Made by a program: the position numbers and the translations under genes. A model generated the notes under the pieces. It ran no database searches and was not told the origin of the DNA. It saw only the letters and a list, made by a program, of their open reading frames with translations. Positions 8,811 through 18,126 of a stretch of 48,645 bases of DNA are shown here, piece by piece (position 1 is the first letter of the stretch; the number at the start of each line of letters is the position of its first letter). This DNA is from an uncultured Cellulophaga sp. (GTDB taxonomy: Bacteria; Bacteroidota; Bacteroidia; Flavobacteriales; Flavobacteriaceae). Where the stretch lies: assembly GCA_947491225.1 (NCBI GenBank), contig CANLIE010000025.1, forward strand, positions 1-48,645. Direction: 5' to 3'.

Positions 8811-10565
8811 ATGTCTTACGAGAGCAATCATATATTAGATAAGCTACCTAAACACCTTAAACAGTACATTAAGGCACAAATTTATAATGACTACACCCCT
8901 ATAAATCAGGCTGTATGGCGCTATGTAATGCGTAAAAATGTAGATTATCTTAGTAAAGTTGCACATACATCATATCTAGATGGTTTAAAAAAAACTGGTA
9001 TTTCTATAGAAGAAATTCCAAATATGTATGGTATGAATCGTATTTTACAAGAAATTGGATGGGCAGCAGTAGCTGTAGATGGTTTTATTCCACCATCAGC
9101 ATTTATGGAATTTCAAGCATATAATGTTCTTGTAATAGCATCAGATATTAGACAATTAGAACACATAGAGTACACACCAGCACCTGATATTATTCATGAA
9201 GGAGCAGGCCACGCACCAATTATTGCCAACCCTGAATATGCTGAATATTTAAGAAGGTTTGGAGAGATAGGTTGTAAAGCAATTTCTAGTGGAAAGGATT
9301 ATGAATTGTATGAAGCTGTTAGACATTTATCAATTATAAAAGAAGCTTCTGGTATTGACCAAAAAGAAATTGACAAGGCAGAAAAACAGGTAGAAGATCT
9401 ACAAAAAAATATGGGAAAACCAAGTGAAATGGCACTAATACGCAACCTCCACTGGTGGACTGTTGAATATGGTCTAATTGGAACTCCAGAAAATCCAAAA
9501 ATATATGGTGCAGGATTACTTTCTTCCATTGGGGAAAGTGCTTGGTGTATGACAGATAAAGTTATAAAATTAAAATACTCCATAGAGGCTGCTCATACGT
9601 CTTTTGATATTACCCAACCACAACCACAACTTTTTACAACGCCAGACTTTGCTTTTTTAAGCCAAGTATTAGAAGAATTTGCAAATACTATGGCATTGCG
9701 TACAGGAGGATTAGATGGTTTAAAAAAATTAATTGAATCTAAGGCATTGGGCACTGTTGAGCTTAGTACTGGATTACAAATATCTGGTGTTTTCACTAAT
9801 GTAATCACCTATAAAAGAAAACCAGCATACATACAAACCACAGGAAACACTGCTTTATCTTATAGAGAAAAAGAGTTGGTAGGACACAGCACAAAACACC
9901 ACGCAGATGGTTTTGGATCTCCAATTGGCAAATTAAAAGGAATTAACTTAGCCATAGAAGATATGAGTCCACGCGACTTAAAAGCATACAACATTTATGA
10001 AACAGAAATTGTTTCTTTAGAATTTGAAGGCGGAGTTAAAGTAGAAGGAAAAATTATCACTGGCACACGTAATCTTAAAGGAGAAATTGTTCTTATTACA
10101 CTTGACAATTGTACGGTTACGCACGAAGATAAAATACTGTTTAAACCTGAATGGGGCTTATACAATATGGCCATTGGCGAACAAATAGTATCTGCTTTTA
10201 ATGGCCCTGCAGATTTAAATAGTTTTAATCTAATATCACATAGTATTATTGAAGAAACCATTAAACCCAAACAGTCTCAAGCAAAATTACAGTTAGAACA
10301 ATTATACAAACAAGTACGAGATTTCAGAGAAGGTACAAACACTACTATTTCTAGGAACAAGGTTTTTCAGGAAGTTAAAAATAACCACCCAATAGACTGG
10401 TTATTATCCGTTGAATTATATGAATTAGCCCGTGCGAGTAATGATAATGCCTTTGCTAATGAAATTACAGCACACCTAGAAAATGTAAAACAGAATAATC
10501 CTAAGGTTGGTCATTTAATAGATGATGGGCTGGAATTGGTAGACAAGAGTATGGTTGCACAATAG
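8811..10565 (+). CDS. Aromatic amino acid hydroxylase (phenylalanine 4-monooxygenase-like) with long C-terminal extension
   Basis: 584 residues. Residues about 25-330 match the biopterin- and iron-dependent aromatic amino acid hydroxylase fold. PAPDIIHEGAGHAPI supplies the iron ligands H129 and H134. HWWTVEYGLIG supplies the third ligand, E219 (compare HELLGH and WFTVEFGL in phenylalanine hydroxylases). The reaction is Phe to Tyr with O2 and a reduced pterin. Bacterial phenylalanine hydroxylases are usually 260-300 residues. Here about 250 further residues follow (GSPIGKLKGINLAIEDMS onward), which resemble no domain I can name; such a tail is common in Bacteroidetes homologues. The start ATG fits the first conserved helix. 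It converges with the DUF4230 gene, with only 7 bp between stops. Confidence 0.88.
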   Translation: MSYESNHILDKLPKHLKQYIKAQIYNDYTPINQAVWRYVMRKNVDYLSKVAHTSYLDGLKKTGISIEEIPNMYGMNRILQEIGWAAVAVDGFIPPSAFMEFQAYNVLVIASDIRQLEHIEYTPAPDIIHEGAGHAPIIANPEYAEYLRRFGEIGCKAISSGKDYELYEAVRHLSIIKEASGIDQKEIDKAEKQVEDLQKNMGKPSEMALIRNLHWWTVEYGLIGTPENPKIYGAGLLSSIGESAWCMTDKVIKLKYSIEAAHTSFDITQPQPQLFTTPDFAFLSQVLEEFANTMALRTGGLDGLKKLIESKALGTVELSTGLQISGVFTNVITYKRKPAYIQTTGNTALSYREKELVGHSTKHHADGFGSPIGKLKGINLAIEDMSPRDLKAYNIYETEIVSLEFEGGVKVEGKIITGTRNLKGEIVLITLDNCTVTHEDKILFKPEWGLYNMAIGEQIVSAFNGPADLNSFNLISHSIIEETIKPKQSQAKLQLEQLYKQVRDFREGTNTTISRNKVFQEVKNNHPIDWLLSVELYELARASNDNAFANEITAHLENVKQNNPKVGHLIDDGLELVDKSMVAQ

Positions 10566-10572
10566 AACAAGA

Positions 10573-11199
10573 TTATTGCAAACCTATTTCTCTTACAACA
10601 TTTAACTCTTCTATACTCTGTATGGGCTTTTCCCCATACTGCAAAGTCCACCCCAAGGAATTTGTTAAAATATAGAATTTAGAAAGCTCACTAATTAGTC
10701 TATTCTCAGCATTTTTCTTTAAGGAAGATTCTGCTATCTTTTTATGTAAAGAAGCGGTAACATTCTTCTTAATCTTATTATAATCATCTGCACCAAATTC
10801 AGAAAAATAATCTGCGGTAACATCATAATATTCAAAATCTGGATACAATTGTATTTCTGGCTCAGGAATACTTATAATATGCAAAACCTTGTTTTCTTCA
10901 TTAACCTCAAACTTAATTTCATTTAAATCATAAACCACATTTACATCTGCATTTACAACCACTAATGCTTTTTTGGAAGCTGTTAGTAAACTTCCAAAAA
11001 TCAATTGAGAATCACGATAATTATATACCTCAGCAAAATGTCCCTCTGTAACAATTAATTTAGATACATTTTGTATTTGTTGCTGAATAAGCATAGAACT
11101 TTCTTGCAAAATGGTTTTCTGTTCTTTAGTATCAGAACAGGTTTTAAAAACAAGTGTGGCAATTAATATGATTATGATTCCTAGTAAAACTTTCTTCAT
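10573..11199 (-). CDS. DUF4230 membrane-anchored protein
   Basis: 208 residues. It has an N-terminal hydrophobic anchor (VLLGIIIILIATLVFKTC), followed by a soluble part whose pattern VSKLIVTEGHFAEVYNY then KALVVVNADVNVVYDLNEIKFEVNEENKVLHIISIPEPEI is that of DUF4230. The function is unknown. It is the last gene of the alaS-GSCFA-DUF4230 minus-strand run, starting 2 bp after the GSCFA stop. Confidence 0.85.
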   Translation of the reverse strand: MKKVLLGIIIILIATLVFKTCSDTKEQKTILQESSMLIQQQIQNVSKLIVTEGHFAEVYNYRDSQLIFGSLLTASKKALVVVNADVNVVYDLNEIKFEVNEENKVLHIISIPEPEIQLYPDFEYYDVTADYFSEFGADDYNKIKKNVTASLHKKIAESSLKKNAENRLISELSKFYILTNSLGWTLQYGEKPIQSIEELNVVREIGLQ

Positions 11200-11201
11200 A
11201 T

Positions 11202-12161
11202 TTAAAACTTCATAAAAGGATATTCTTTTTGAAGATACGTAATTTTTTCTTGCAAGGATGCAATAAATTTTTGATGTGATGCAGATTTAGCATTAAAGGG
11301 TCTATGGTGTAACCCTTTTTGCACTGTCGCTACTTTTTCTGCTGTACTTATTGCTTCTTTTGTTAACCAACTATTAGAAAACTTTTCCCATATATAATCA
11401 ATTGCCAATCTATTGGGATGTAACATATCCATATCATAAAAACGATAATCTCGTAGCTCATCCATCATAATTTCATAACTAGGAAAGTATGATACCTTAT
11501 TCTCTTCTAAATTTAGCTTATTCAAAACAGAATGCATTGCCGTTATTAAATGTGATTTACTACGTTGATTTTCTACAAAACCATCTTTTATATGTCTGAC
11601 TGGGGAAATAGTAAAAATAAACTTGACATTAGAATTTACAGATTGTACCAATTTCATTATTTTATACAAACTAGATTCTATTTCTGCAATTGATAATATT
11701 TTTTTATGAAATTCTTTTTGAGGTACTTTATGACAATTGGCTACAATAGCTCCTGATTTCTTATGCATATAAACCCATGCAGTTCCTAATGTTATCACAA
11801 TATGCGTAGCCAACCTAATTTGCTGTTTAGTCTCCTTAACAGCTACATTTAACTTTCTAAGAACTTGTTCTTTAGAAACGTCACTTAAACTAGAATGGGC
11901 ATTAAAACAATGCCAACGCTCATAATGCTTAAAAACATCTTTATCATCATATTGTTTCCCTAAAATAGCATTCTCAATTAACTTCTCAATTGCCTTTGGG
12001 TGAAACAATATTCCAAACGGATTTGTTAATGATTGAAATTTAAAATACGAAAACTTATCTCCTATGTTTTCTGCAAAGCAAGAACCCAAAAGTAATACAC
12101 TACTAGAATAGTTAATCTGAAACGTACTTTCCTGAAGTGGTATCTGGGTTTGTAGTTTCAT
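11202..12161 (-). CDS. GSCFA-domain protein
   Basis: 319 residues. The family-naming motif is present: SSVLLLGSCFAENIGDKF at about residues 21-38. It is followed by NPFGILFHP, HWRWH-like ERWHCFNAHSS, IVITLGTAWVY, a VRFIFTISPVRHIKDGF-type segment and the late DMLHPNRLAIDYIWEKF. GSCFA proteins are SGNH/GDSL-like: the Ser of GSCFA, the Gly/Asn blocks and the HP near the end form a presumed hydrolase site. The substrate is not known. It sits 9 bp downstream of alaS. Confidence 0.93.
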   Translation of the reverse strand: MKLQTQIPLQESTFQINYSSSVLLLGSCFAENIGDKFSYFKFQSLTNPFGILFHPKAIEKLIENAILGKQYDDKDVFKHYERWHCFNAHSSLSDVSKEQVLRKLNVAVKETKQQIRLATHIVITLGTAWVYMHKKSGAIVANCHKVPQKEFHKKILSIAEIESSLYKIMKLVQSVNSNVKFIFTISPVRHIKDGFVENQRSKSHLITAMHSVLNKLNLEENKVSYFPSYEIMMDELRDYRFYDMDMLHPNRLAIDYIWEKFSNSWLTKEAISTAEKVATVQKGLHHRPFNAKSASHQKFIASLQEKITYLQKEYPFMKF

Positions 12162-12170
12162 AATTACTTT

Positions 12171-14786
12171 CTATTTTATATAAGTTATGACTTTTTTCAA
12201 GGCTTCTGGAATACCCTCTGGGTTTTTCCCACCAGCTGTTGCAAAAAATGGTTGTCCACCGCCACCACCTTGAATGTACTTACCTAGTTCACGAACTATG
12301 GTTCCTGCATTTAATGCTTTATTAACTGTTAATTCTTTAGAAATATAACAAGACAAAGTTGCCTTACCATTGTTTTCTGCTCCAAAAAGCAAGAACATAT
12401 TTTTAGAGTTATTACCCATTTCAAAAGATAAATCCTTAATTCCTGCAGGGTCTAAATCTACTTTTTTTGCCAGAAATTGTATGCCATTTACTTCTGTAAG
12501 TTCTGCTAGCAAATCTCCCTTTAGATTTTTAGCCTTAGCTTTTAGTAATTGTTCTACTTCTTTCTTTAACTTGTTATTTTCTTCCTGCAACGACAAGACT
12601 GCTTTTACAGGATCTATAGTATTATTCAACAATTCTTTTATTTCATACAGACTACGGTTGCTCTCAAAATAAAAGTCCTTAACACCATCTGAAGTAATTG
12701 CTTCAATTCTTCTAATTCCAGAGGCAACTGCACCTTCTGACCTTATTTTAAAATGCCAAATTTCATTTGTGTTTTGCACGTGTGTACCTCCACATAATTC
12801 AATGGATTTACCAAAACGAATTGCTCTTACTGTATCTCCGTATTTTTCACCAAACAAAGCCATAGCTCCTTCTTCAATAGCTTGTTGCATTGGTATGTTT
12901 CGTTTTTCTTCCAAAGGTAAATTACCTTCAATCCTTGCATTTACAAAATCTTCTACCTCTCTTAATTGTTCTACTGTTACTTTAGAAAAATGAGAAAAAT
13001 CAAATCTTAAATATTTGGAATGTACAGCTGACCCTTTTTGTTCTACGTGCTCTCCCAAAATTTCTCGCAACGCCTGATGTAACAAATGTGTTGCAGTATG
13101 GTTACATGCTGTTCTTTGTCGTTGTTTTTTATCTACTATTGCCTTATAAGTATCCCTTGTATTTTTAGGCAAGTTCTTTGTAAAGTGAATAATTTCATTA
13201 TTCTCTTTTTTGGTATCCAGAATGTAGATCACATCTCCGTTTGGAGCTTCTAAATAACCTTTATCTCCTACTTGCCCACCTCCTTCTGGATAAAAAGGAG
13301 TAAGGTTAAATACCAATTGAAATTGTTCTCCTTCTTTTTTAGAGGTAACTTTTCTATATTTTACTAACTTTACACTAGTCTCTAGAGCATCATACCCAAT
13401 AAACTCTTGCTCTGTATCATTCAATAAAATTTTCCAATCTTCCTTTGAAATTTCAGAAGCCAATCTAGATCTTTTCTTTTGCTCCTGCATTGCCTCTTCA
13501 AAACCCTTTTCATCTAAGTCATAGCCACGCTCATTTAAAATCAATGCCGTTAAATCTATTGGAAAACCATACGTATCATATAATTCAAATGCTTTTCTAC
13601 CATCAATGGTTTTTGACTTTGCATTATCAATAACACTATCCAACAATACCAAACCTTGATCCAAGGTCTTTAAAAAAGAATGTTCTTCTTCCTTAACTAC
13701 ATTTTCTATTAACTGTTTTTGCTCCTTTAATTCAGGAAAAGCTTTGCCCATTGTTTTAGTCAACACACTTACCAATCTATACATAAAAGGTTCTTTGGTG
13801 TTTAAAAAGGTAAATCCATAACGTATGGCACGCCTTAAAATCCTACGGATCACATAACCAGCTCCTGTATTACTTGGTAGTTGCCCATCTGCTATGGAAA
13901 ACGAAACTGCTCTAATATGGTCAGCAATAACACGTATTGCTATATCTGTTTTCTCTTCTTTATTATACGTAGAATTGGTAATGGTTTCTATCTCACGTAT
14001 AATTGGTGTAAATACATCTGTGTCATAATTAGATTTTACCCCTTGCAATACCATACACAAACGTTCAAATCCCATTCCTGTATCTACATGTTTTGCAGGT
14101 AAACTTTCTAAAGTTCCATTTGCCTTACGGTTGTATTGCATAAAAACCAAGTTCCATATTTCTACAACCTGTGGATGATCCATATTAACCAAATCTACTC
14201 CTGAAACTTTTGCTTTATCTTCTCTAGATCTGATATCAATATGAATCTCCGAGCAAGGTCCGCATGGTCCTTGATCTCCCATCTCCCAAAAATTATCTTT
14301 TTTATTTCCAAAAAGAATTTGAGATTCTGGTATTATTTTTCTCCATATATCTAAAGCCTCTTGATCCATATCTAGATTGTCCTGATCCTTGCTACCTTCA
14401 AAAACAGTTACATACAAACTATTTTTATCTACCTTAAGCACATCAGTCAACAATTCCCAAGCCCAAGCAATGGCTTCTTCCTTAAAATAATCACCAAAAC
14501 TCCAATTCCCCAACATCTCAAACATTGTATGGTGATAAGTGTCTTTACCAACCTCTTCTAAATCATTATGCTTACCACTAACCCGTAAACACTTTTGAGT
14601 ATCAACTACACGTTTATTTTTTACTTCAGTATTTCCCAAAAAGAACTCTTTAAATTGGTTCATTCCTGCATTAGTGAACATTAAAGTAGGATCATCTTTT
14701 ATGACCATAGGGGCAGAAGAAACAATTTTATGTGACTTATTTTGAAAAAATTCTAAAAATTGAGTTCTTATTTCTTGAGATTTCAT
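12171..14786 (-). CDS. alaS: Alanyl-tRNA synthetase
   Basis: 871 residues, the normal length. It charges tRNA-Ala. The class II catalytic domain begins [19 protein letters not shown] and contains [19 protein letters not shown] (motif 1/2 area) and [14 protein letters not shown] (motif 3). The editing domain shows [12 protein letters not shown] and, further on, CGGTHV, the zinc/editing signatures. The C-terminal C-Ala domain ends in [15 protein letters not shown]. It is the first gene of a three-gene run with GSCFA and DUF4230. The M23 peptidase gene diverges from it across 105 bp. Confidence 0.97.
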   Translation of the reverse strand: MKSQEIRTQFLEFFQNKSHKIVSSAPMVIKDDPTLMFTNAGMNQFKEFFLGNTEVKNKRVVDTQKCLRVSGKHNDLEEVGKDTYHHTMFEMLGNWSFGDYFKEEAIAWAWELLTDVLKVDKNSLYVTVFEGSKDQDNLDMDQEALDIWRKIIPESQILFGNKKDNFWEMGDQGPCGPCSEIHIDIRSREDKAKVSGVDLVNMDHPQVVEIWNLVFMQYNRKANGTLESLPAKHVDTGMGFERLCMVLQGVKSNYDTDVFTPIIREIETITNSTYNKEEKTDIAIRVIADHIRAVSFSIADGQLPSNTGAGYVIRRILRRAIRYGFTFLNTKEPFMYRLVSVLTKTMGKAFPELKEQKQLIENVVKEEEHSFLKTLDQGLVLLDSVIDNAKSKTIDGRKAFELYDTYGFPIDLTALILNERGYDLDEKGFEEAMQEQKKRSRLASEISKEDWKILLNDTEQEFIGYDALETSVKLVKYRKVTSKKEGEQFQLVFNLTPFYPEGGGQVGDKGYLEAPNGDVIYILDTKKENNEIIHFTKNLPKNTRDTYKAIVDKKQRQRTACNHTATHLLHQALREILGEHVEQKGSAVHSKYLRFDFSHFSKVTVEQLREVEDFVNARIEGNLPLEEKRNIPMQQAIEEGAMALFGEKYGDTVRAIRFGKSIELCGGTHVQNTNEIWHFKIRSEGAVASGIRRIEAITSDGVKDFYFESNRSLYEIKELLNNTIDPVKAVLSLQEENNKLKKEVEQLLKAKAKNLKGDLLAELTEVNGIQFLAKKVDLDPAGIKDLSFEMGNNSKNMFLLFGAENNGKATLSCYISKELTVNKALNAGTIVRELGKYIQGGGGGQPFFATAGGKNPEGIPEALKKVITYIK

Positions 14787-14837
14787 AGCAAAATGGTAAG
14801 CTTTTGATAAAATTAACTATTTCTGCAAAACAATTTT

Positions 14838-14845
14838 TATATTTG
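14838..14845 (+). promoter_or_regulatory. Candidate -7 element TATATTTG before the M23 peptidase gene
   Basis: TATATTTG matches TAnnTTTG and lies 47 bp before the start codon at 14892 in the divergent alaS / M23 interval. No TTG at the correct -33 distance was found, so this is weak. Confidence 0.3.
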
Positions 14846-14891
14846 TTTGTTTTGTTGGAATAAAAGTGCAAAAATAGGATAAATTCCCTTT

Positions 14892-15869
14892 ATGTCTCGA
14901 GTAAAATATTATTATGATCCAGACACACTATCTTATAGAAAGATAGAGCGTAAAAAGTCTAAAAAATATAGAAATATTATTTTAATGGTTTTTGGTGCTG
15001 CAATACTTGGTTTCTTAGGTCTAACTGTTTTATTGAACACCAATTTAGTAAATACACCAAAAGAACTTTCTCTGCAAAGGGAACTACACAACTATGAGTT
15101 TCAGTTTGAGTTACTTAATAAAAAAATGGAACAAATGGAACAAGTATTGGCTAACATTGAAGATAGAGATAATAACATTTATCGTTTATACTTTGAAGCA
15201 AATCCAATTCCTGAAGAACAAAGACGTGCTGGCTTTGGGGGTATAAACAGGTACAAATCGTTGGAAGGCTTTAATAATTCTGAAATGATTATAGATGCTA
15301 CAAAACGTTTAGAAATCATACAAAAGCAAATGGTTATACAATCCAAATCACTAGATGAAATAACTAAACTAGCAGAAGAAAAAGAAAAATTCTTAGAAGC
15401 AATACCCGCTATACAACCTATTAGTAATAAAGACTTAACAAGAATGGCTTCTGGCTATGGATGGCGATCTGACCCTTTTACTAAAGTACGTAAAATGCAT
15501 TGGGGAATGGACTTTACTGCTCCTAGAGGAACTCCTATTTATGCTTCGGGAAATGGAATGGTTACCAGAGCAGATGATAGTTCTTCAGGCTACGGCAAAC
15601 ACATACGTATAGACCACGGCTATGGATATATTACTTTATACGCTCATTTAAGTAGGTATAATGTAACTCAAGGACAAAAAGTAAAACGCGGCGATCTTAT
15701 TGGCTTTGTTGGTAGTACAGGAAGATCTGAAGCACCTCACTTACATTATGAAGTTTGGAAAGATGGTGATAAAATAAATCCTATTAATTTCTACTACGGA
15801 AATCTTTCCGCTTTAGAGTTTGAAAATCTATTAAGAAACGCATCACAAGAAAATCAATCATTAGATTAA
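14892..15869 (+). CDS. M23 (LytM) family peptidoglycan endopeptidase
   Basis: 325 residues. A basic cytoplasmic start (YRKIERKKSKKYR) leads into one transmembrane helix at about residues 27-49. A predicted coiled coil follows (LQRELHNYEFQFELLNKKMEQMEQVL), then the M23 domain from about residue 180. Zinc-site motifs are HWGMDF (HxxxD) near residue 203 and HLHYEV (HxH) near residue 283, with the typical LYAHLS between them. It is a membrane-anchored cell-wall hydrolase or a divisome-type activator. All metal ligands are present, so it is probably active. The stop overlaps the MerR start by one base (TAATG), so the pair is translationally coupled. Confidence 0.93.
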   Translation: MSRVKYYYDPDTLSYRKIERKKSKKYRNIILMVFGAAILGFLGLTVLLNTNLVNTPKELSLQRELHNYEFQFELLNKKMEQMEQVLANIEDRDNNIYRLYFEANPIPEEQRRAGFGGINRYKSLEGFNNSEMIIDATKRLEIIQKQMVIQSKSLDEITKLAEEKEKFLEAIPAIQPISNKDLTRMASGYGWRSDPFTKVRKMHWGMDFTAPRGTPIYASGNGMVTRADDSSSGYGKHIRIDHGYGYITLYAHLSRYNVTQGQKVKRGDLIGFVGSTGRSEAPHLHYEVWKDGDKINPINFYYGNLSALEFENLLRNASQENQSLD

Positions 15870-16198
15870 TGTATATAGAGCTCCCAGAAAAAAGATATTA
15901 TGGTATTGGCGAAGTCGCCAGAGCTTTTAACGTAAATACTTCTCTAATCCGTTTTTGGGAAAAAGAGTTTGATGTTTTAAAACCTAAAAAAAATGCAAAA
16001 GGCAATAGAAAATTTACACCCCAAGACATTAAAAATTTAAAACTAATATATCATCTAGTAAAAGAGAGAGGCTTTACTCTAGATGGCGCTAAAACACATT
16101 TAAAAGAAGAAAAGCAAAAAATACTTTCTAATTTTGATATCATTCAAAAATTAGAAAATGTAAAGACAGAACTCATTAAAATAAAAGAACAACTATAA
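15869..16198 (+). CDS. MerR-family transcriptional regulator (short)
   Basis: 109 residues. YYGIGEVARAFNVNTSLIRFWEKEFDVLKPKKNAKGNRKFTPQDI is a complete MerR winged helix-turn-helix (about residues 9-55). A recognition region ending in a dimerisation helix (LIYHLVKERGFTLDGAKTHLKE) follows. There is no effector domain, as is usual for the short MerR proteins of Bacteroidetes. It is coupled to the M23 peptidase (TAATG) and followed after about 30 bp by LemA. The target is unknown. Confidence 0.9.
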   Translation: MYIELPEKRYYGIGEVARAFNVNTSLIRFWEKEFDVLKPKKNAKGNRKFTPQDIKNLKLIYHLVKERGFTLDGAKTHLKEEKQKILSNFDIIQKLENVKTELIKIKEQL

Positions 16199-16231
16199 CT
16201 TATATTACAAACATTAATTAAACACTCTATT

Positions 16232-16834
16232 ATGAAAAAATGGTTAATTCCCGTACTAATTATTATTGTACTTGCCCTACTTTTAGGATCATGGTATGTT
16301 AATACCAATAACTCATTGGTAGAAATGAAAGGACAAGCTACTAAACAATGGGCAAACGTAGAAAGCTCTTACCAAAGAAGAAGTGATTTAATTGGCAACC
16401 TAGTAAAAACCGTACAAGGAGCAGCAGATTTTGAAAGAGGAACACTTAAAGATGTTATTGAGGCTAGAGCAAAAGCAACAGCTATAAGTATTGACCCTTC
16501 TAATATTACACCAGATCAATTGGCTGAGTTTAACAAAGCTCAAAGTGGTTTAAGTGGGGCGTTAAATAAATTACTAGTTTCTGTAGAACGCTATCCAGAA
16601 CTTAAAGCCAATCAGAATTTCTTAGAACTACAATCTCAATTAGAAGGTACTGAAAATAGAATTAATGTAGAAAGAAATAGGTTTAATGACTTGGCTGGCG
16701 AATACAACATAAAAATTCAAAAAATACCCACTAACATTATAGCAAGTATAGCTAATTTTGATCCTTTGGCACTTTTTGAATCCAAGCCTGGGTCAGAAAA
16801 TGCACCAGATGTAGATTTTAATTTTAAAAAATAA
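16232..16834 (+). CDS. LemA family protein
   Basis: 200 residues, the standard length. It has an N-terminal transmembrane helix (WLIPVLIIIVLALLLGSWYV) and then the LemA core: VEMKGQATKQWANVESSYQRRSDLIGNLVKTVQGAADFE, with the conserved YQRR-DLI-NLV pattern, and later NRFNDLAGEYNIKIQKIPTNIIA. It is a helical envelope protein of unclear role. In many genomes it is next to TPM-domain proteins, as here (16839 and 17257). Confidence 0.93.
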   Translation: MKKWLIPVLIIIVLALLLGSWYVNTNNSLVEMKGQATKQWANVESSYQRRSDLIGNLVKTVQGAADFERGTLKDVIEARAKATAISIDPSNITPDQLAEFNKAQSGLSGALNKLLVSVERYPELKANQNFLELQSQLEGTENRINVERNRFNDLAGEYNIKIQKIPTNIIASIANFDPLALFESKPGSENAPDVDFNFKK

Positions 16835-16838
16835 CCCT

Positions 16839-17276
16839 ATGTCTAAGGTTGAAGATTTTTTAACTGCAAAGGAGGAACAAGAAATAATTGCCGCCATAAT
16901 AGAAGCAGAAAAAAACACTTCTGGTGAAATTAGGGTACACATAGAGCCTGCCAGCAAAATAGATCATTACAAGCGAGCAAAAGAGGTTTTTCATTTTTTA
17001 AAGATGGACAATACAAAAGCAGAGAACGGTGTATTAATCTATATTGCAGTACTAGATAAAAAATTTGTAATCTATGGAGATCAAGGTATAAATAATGCTG
17101 TTCCCAAAGATTTTTGGGATACAACCAAAGATATTATACAAGCAGAATTTATAAAAGGAAACTTTAAACAAGGAATTGTTAACGGCATACTAAGAGCTGG
17201 CAAAGAGCTGGAATCTCATTTTCCGTGGTTACATAACGACACCAACGAATTAAGCAATGAAATATCCAAAGGCTAG
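16839..17276 (+). CDS. TPM-domain protein (soluble)
   Basis: 145 residues forming a single TPM domain (TLP18.3/Psb32/MOLO-1 family). It has FLTAKEEQEIIAAIIEAEKNTSGEIRVHIEP, then NGVLIYIAVLDKKFVIYGDQGINNAVP and the FKQGIVNGILRAGKELE ending. No signal peptide or membrane helix is seen. It begins 4 bp after lemA and overlaps the next TPM gene by 20 bp, so the three are one operon. TPM domains in plants act near photosystem repair; the bacterial role is not settled. Confidence 0.88.
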   Translation: MSKVEDFLTAKEEQEIIAAIIEAEKNTSGEIRVHIEPASKIDHYKRAKEVFHFLKMDNTKAENGVLIYIAVLDKKFVIYGDQGINNAVPKDFWDTTKDIIQAEFIKGNFKQGIVNGILRAGKELESHFPWLHNDTNELSNEISKG

Positions 17277-18051
17277 TATTTTTTTATTGTTTTTATTTTG
17301 TGTAAATTTTTCTATCGCGCAATTTAAAATACCAGAAAAACCTAAAAAACAAACTAGTGTTTACGACTATGTTTCTCTTTTGTCTCCTACAGAAAAGAAT
17401 AATTTAGAACAAAAACTCATTCGTTATTCTGATAGTACTTCTACGCAAATAGTAGTTGCTATAATAAATTCTACTCAAGGACAAGAAATAAAGTATGTTG
17501 GTGCGCAATGGGGAGAAAAATGGGGTATAGGACAAGACGGAAAAAATAATGGAATATTAATTCTTTTAGCTAAAGAAGATAGAAAAATTGCCATAAATAC
17601 TGGCTATGGTGTTGAAGGTGGATTAACAGATGCCTTGTCTCGTAGAATAATAGAAACCGTAATTATTCCTAAATTTAAACAAGCAGATTACTATGGCGGA
17701 TTGAATAGTGGTTCTGATGCCATTTTTAAAGTTTTAAATGGAGAATTTAAAGAAGATAGGTCTTTTTCAAATGAAGGATTATCCATAAAATCATTTCTAC
17801 CTTTCATTATATTCTTTATCATCATTATTATACTTTCTAGTAGAAACAGAAAAAATGGTAACGGAAAAGGCAACAACAGAGGAACAAGATCTACAGGTAT
17901 AGACTTATTAGATATTATAATTTTAAGTAATCTTGGTCGTGGAGGATCTAGCAGTGGAGGATTTGGAGGAAGTGGCAACTTTGGTGGTGGTTTTGGAGGA
18001 GGATTTGGTGGCGGAAGCTTTGGCGGTGGCGGTGCGTCTGGTGGCTGGTAA
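17257..18051 (+). CDS. TPM-domain membrane protein with Gly-rich tail (YgcG-like)
   Basis: 264 residues. The signal peptide is about residues 1-21 (ASIFLLFLFCVNFSIAQ). The TPM domain (about 35-165) contains VYDYVSLLSPTEKNNLEQKL, STSTQIVVAIINSTQG and KNNGILILLAKEDRKIAINTGYGVEGGLTD. A transmembrane helix at about 185-203 (SFLPFIIFFIIIIILSS) is followed by a low-complexity GGFGG/GSFGGG tail ending GGW. This is the usual YgcG layout. It overlaps the preceding TPM gene by 20 bp and is the last gene before a bidirectional terminator. Confidence 0.9.
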   Translation: MKYPKASIFLLFLFCVNFSIAQFKIPEKPKKQTSVYDYVSLLSPTEKNNLEQKLIRYSDSTSTQIVVAIINSTQGQEIKYVGAQWGEKWGIGQDGKNNGILILLAKEDRKIAINTGYGVEGGLTDALSRRIIETVIIPKFKQADYYGGLNSGSDAIFKVLNGEFKEDRSFSNEGLSIKSFLPFIIFFIIIIILSSRNRKNGNGKGNNRGTRSTGIDLLDIIILSNLGRGGSSSGGFGGSGNFGGGFGGGFGGGSFGGGGASGGW

Positions 18052-18068
18052 CACTAGTCTATTATACA

Positions 18069-18099
18069 AAAATTACCCTTAACAAATAAGGGTAATTTT
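18069..18099. terminator. Bidirectional terminator between TPM operon and beta-barrel gene
   Basis: AAAATTACCCTT (18069-18080) pairs perfectly with AAGGGTAATTTT (18088-18099) across an AACAAAT loop. It lies between two convergent genes. Confidence 0.8.
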
Positions 18100-18126
18100 A
18101 TTATATTAACTTATATTATGATATTG

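Noticed and set aside
10550-10595. Imperfect hairpin (GGTTGCACAATA / TATTGCAAACC) between the hydroxylase and DUF4230 stops as a shared terminator
   Set aside because: It overlaps both coding ends, has bulges and lacks a T-run.
17930-18051. GGxFGG-coding repeats as a tandem repeat locus
   Set aside because: Low-complexity Gly-rich tails are normal for YgcG-like TPM proteins.
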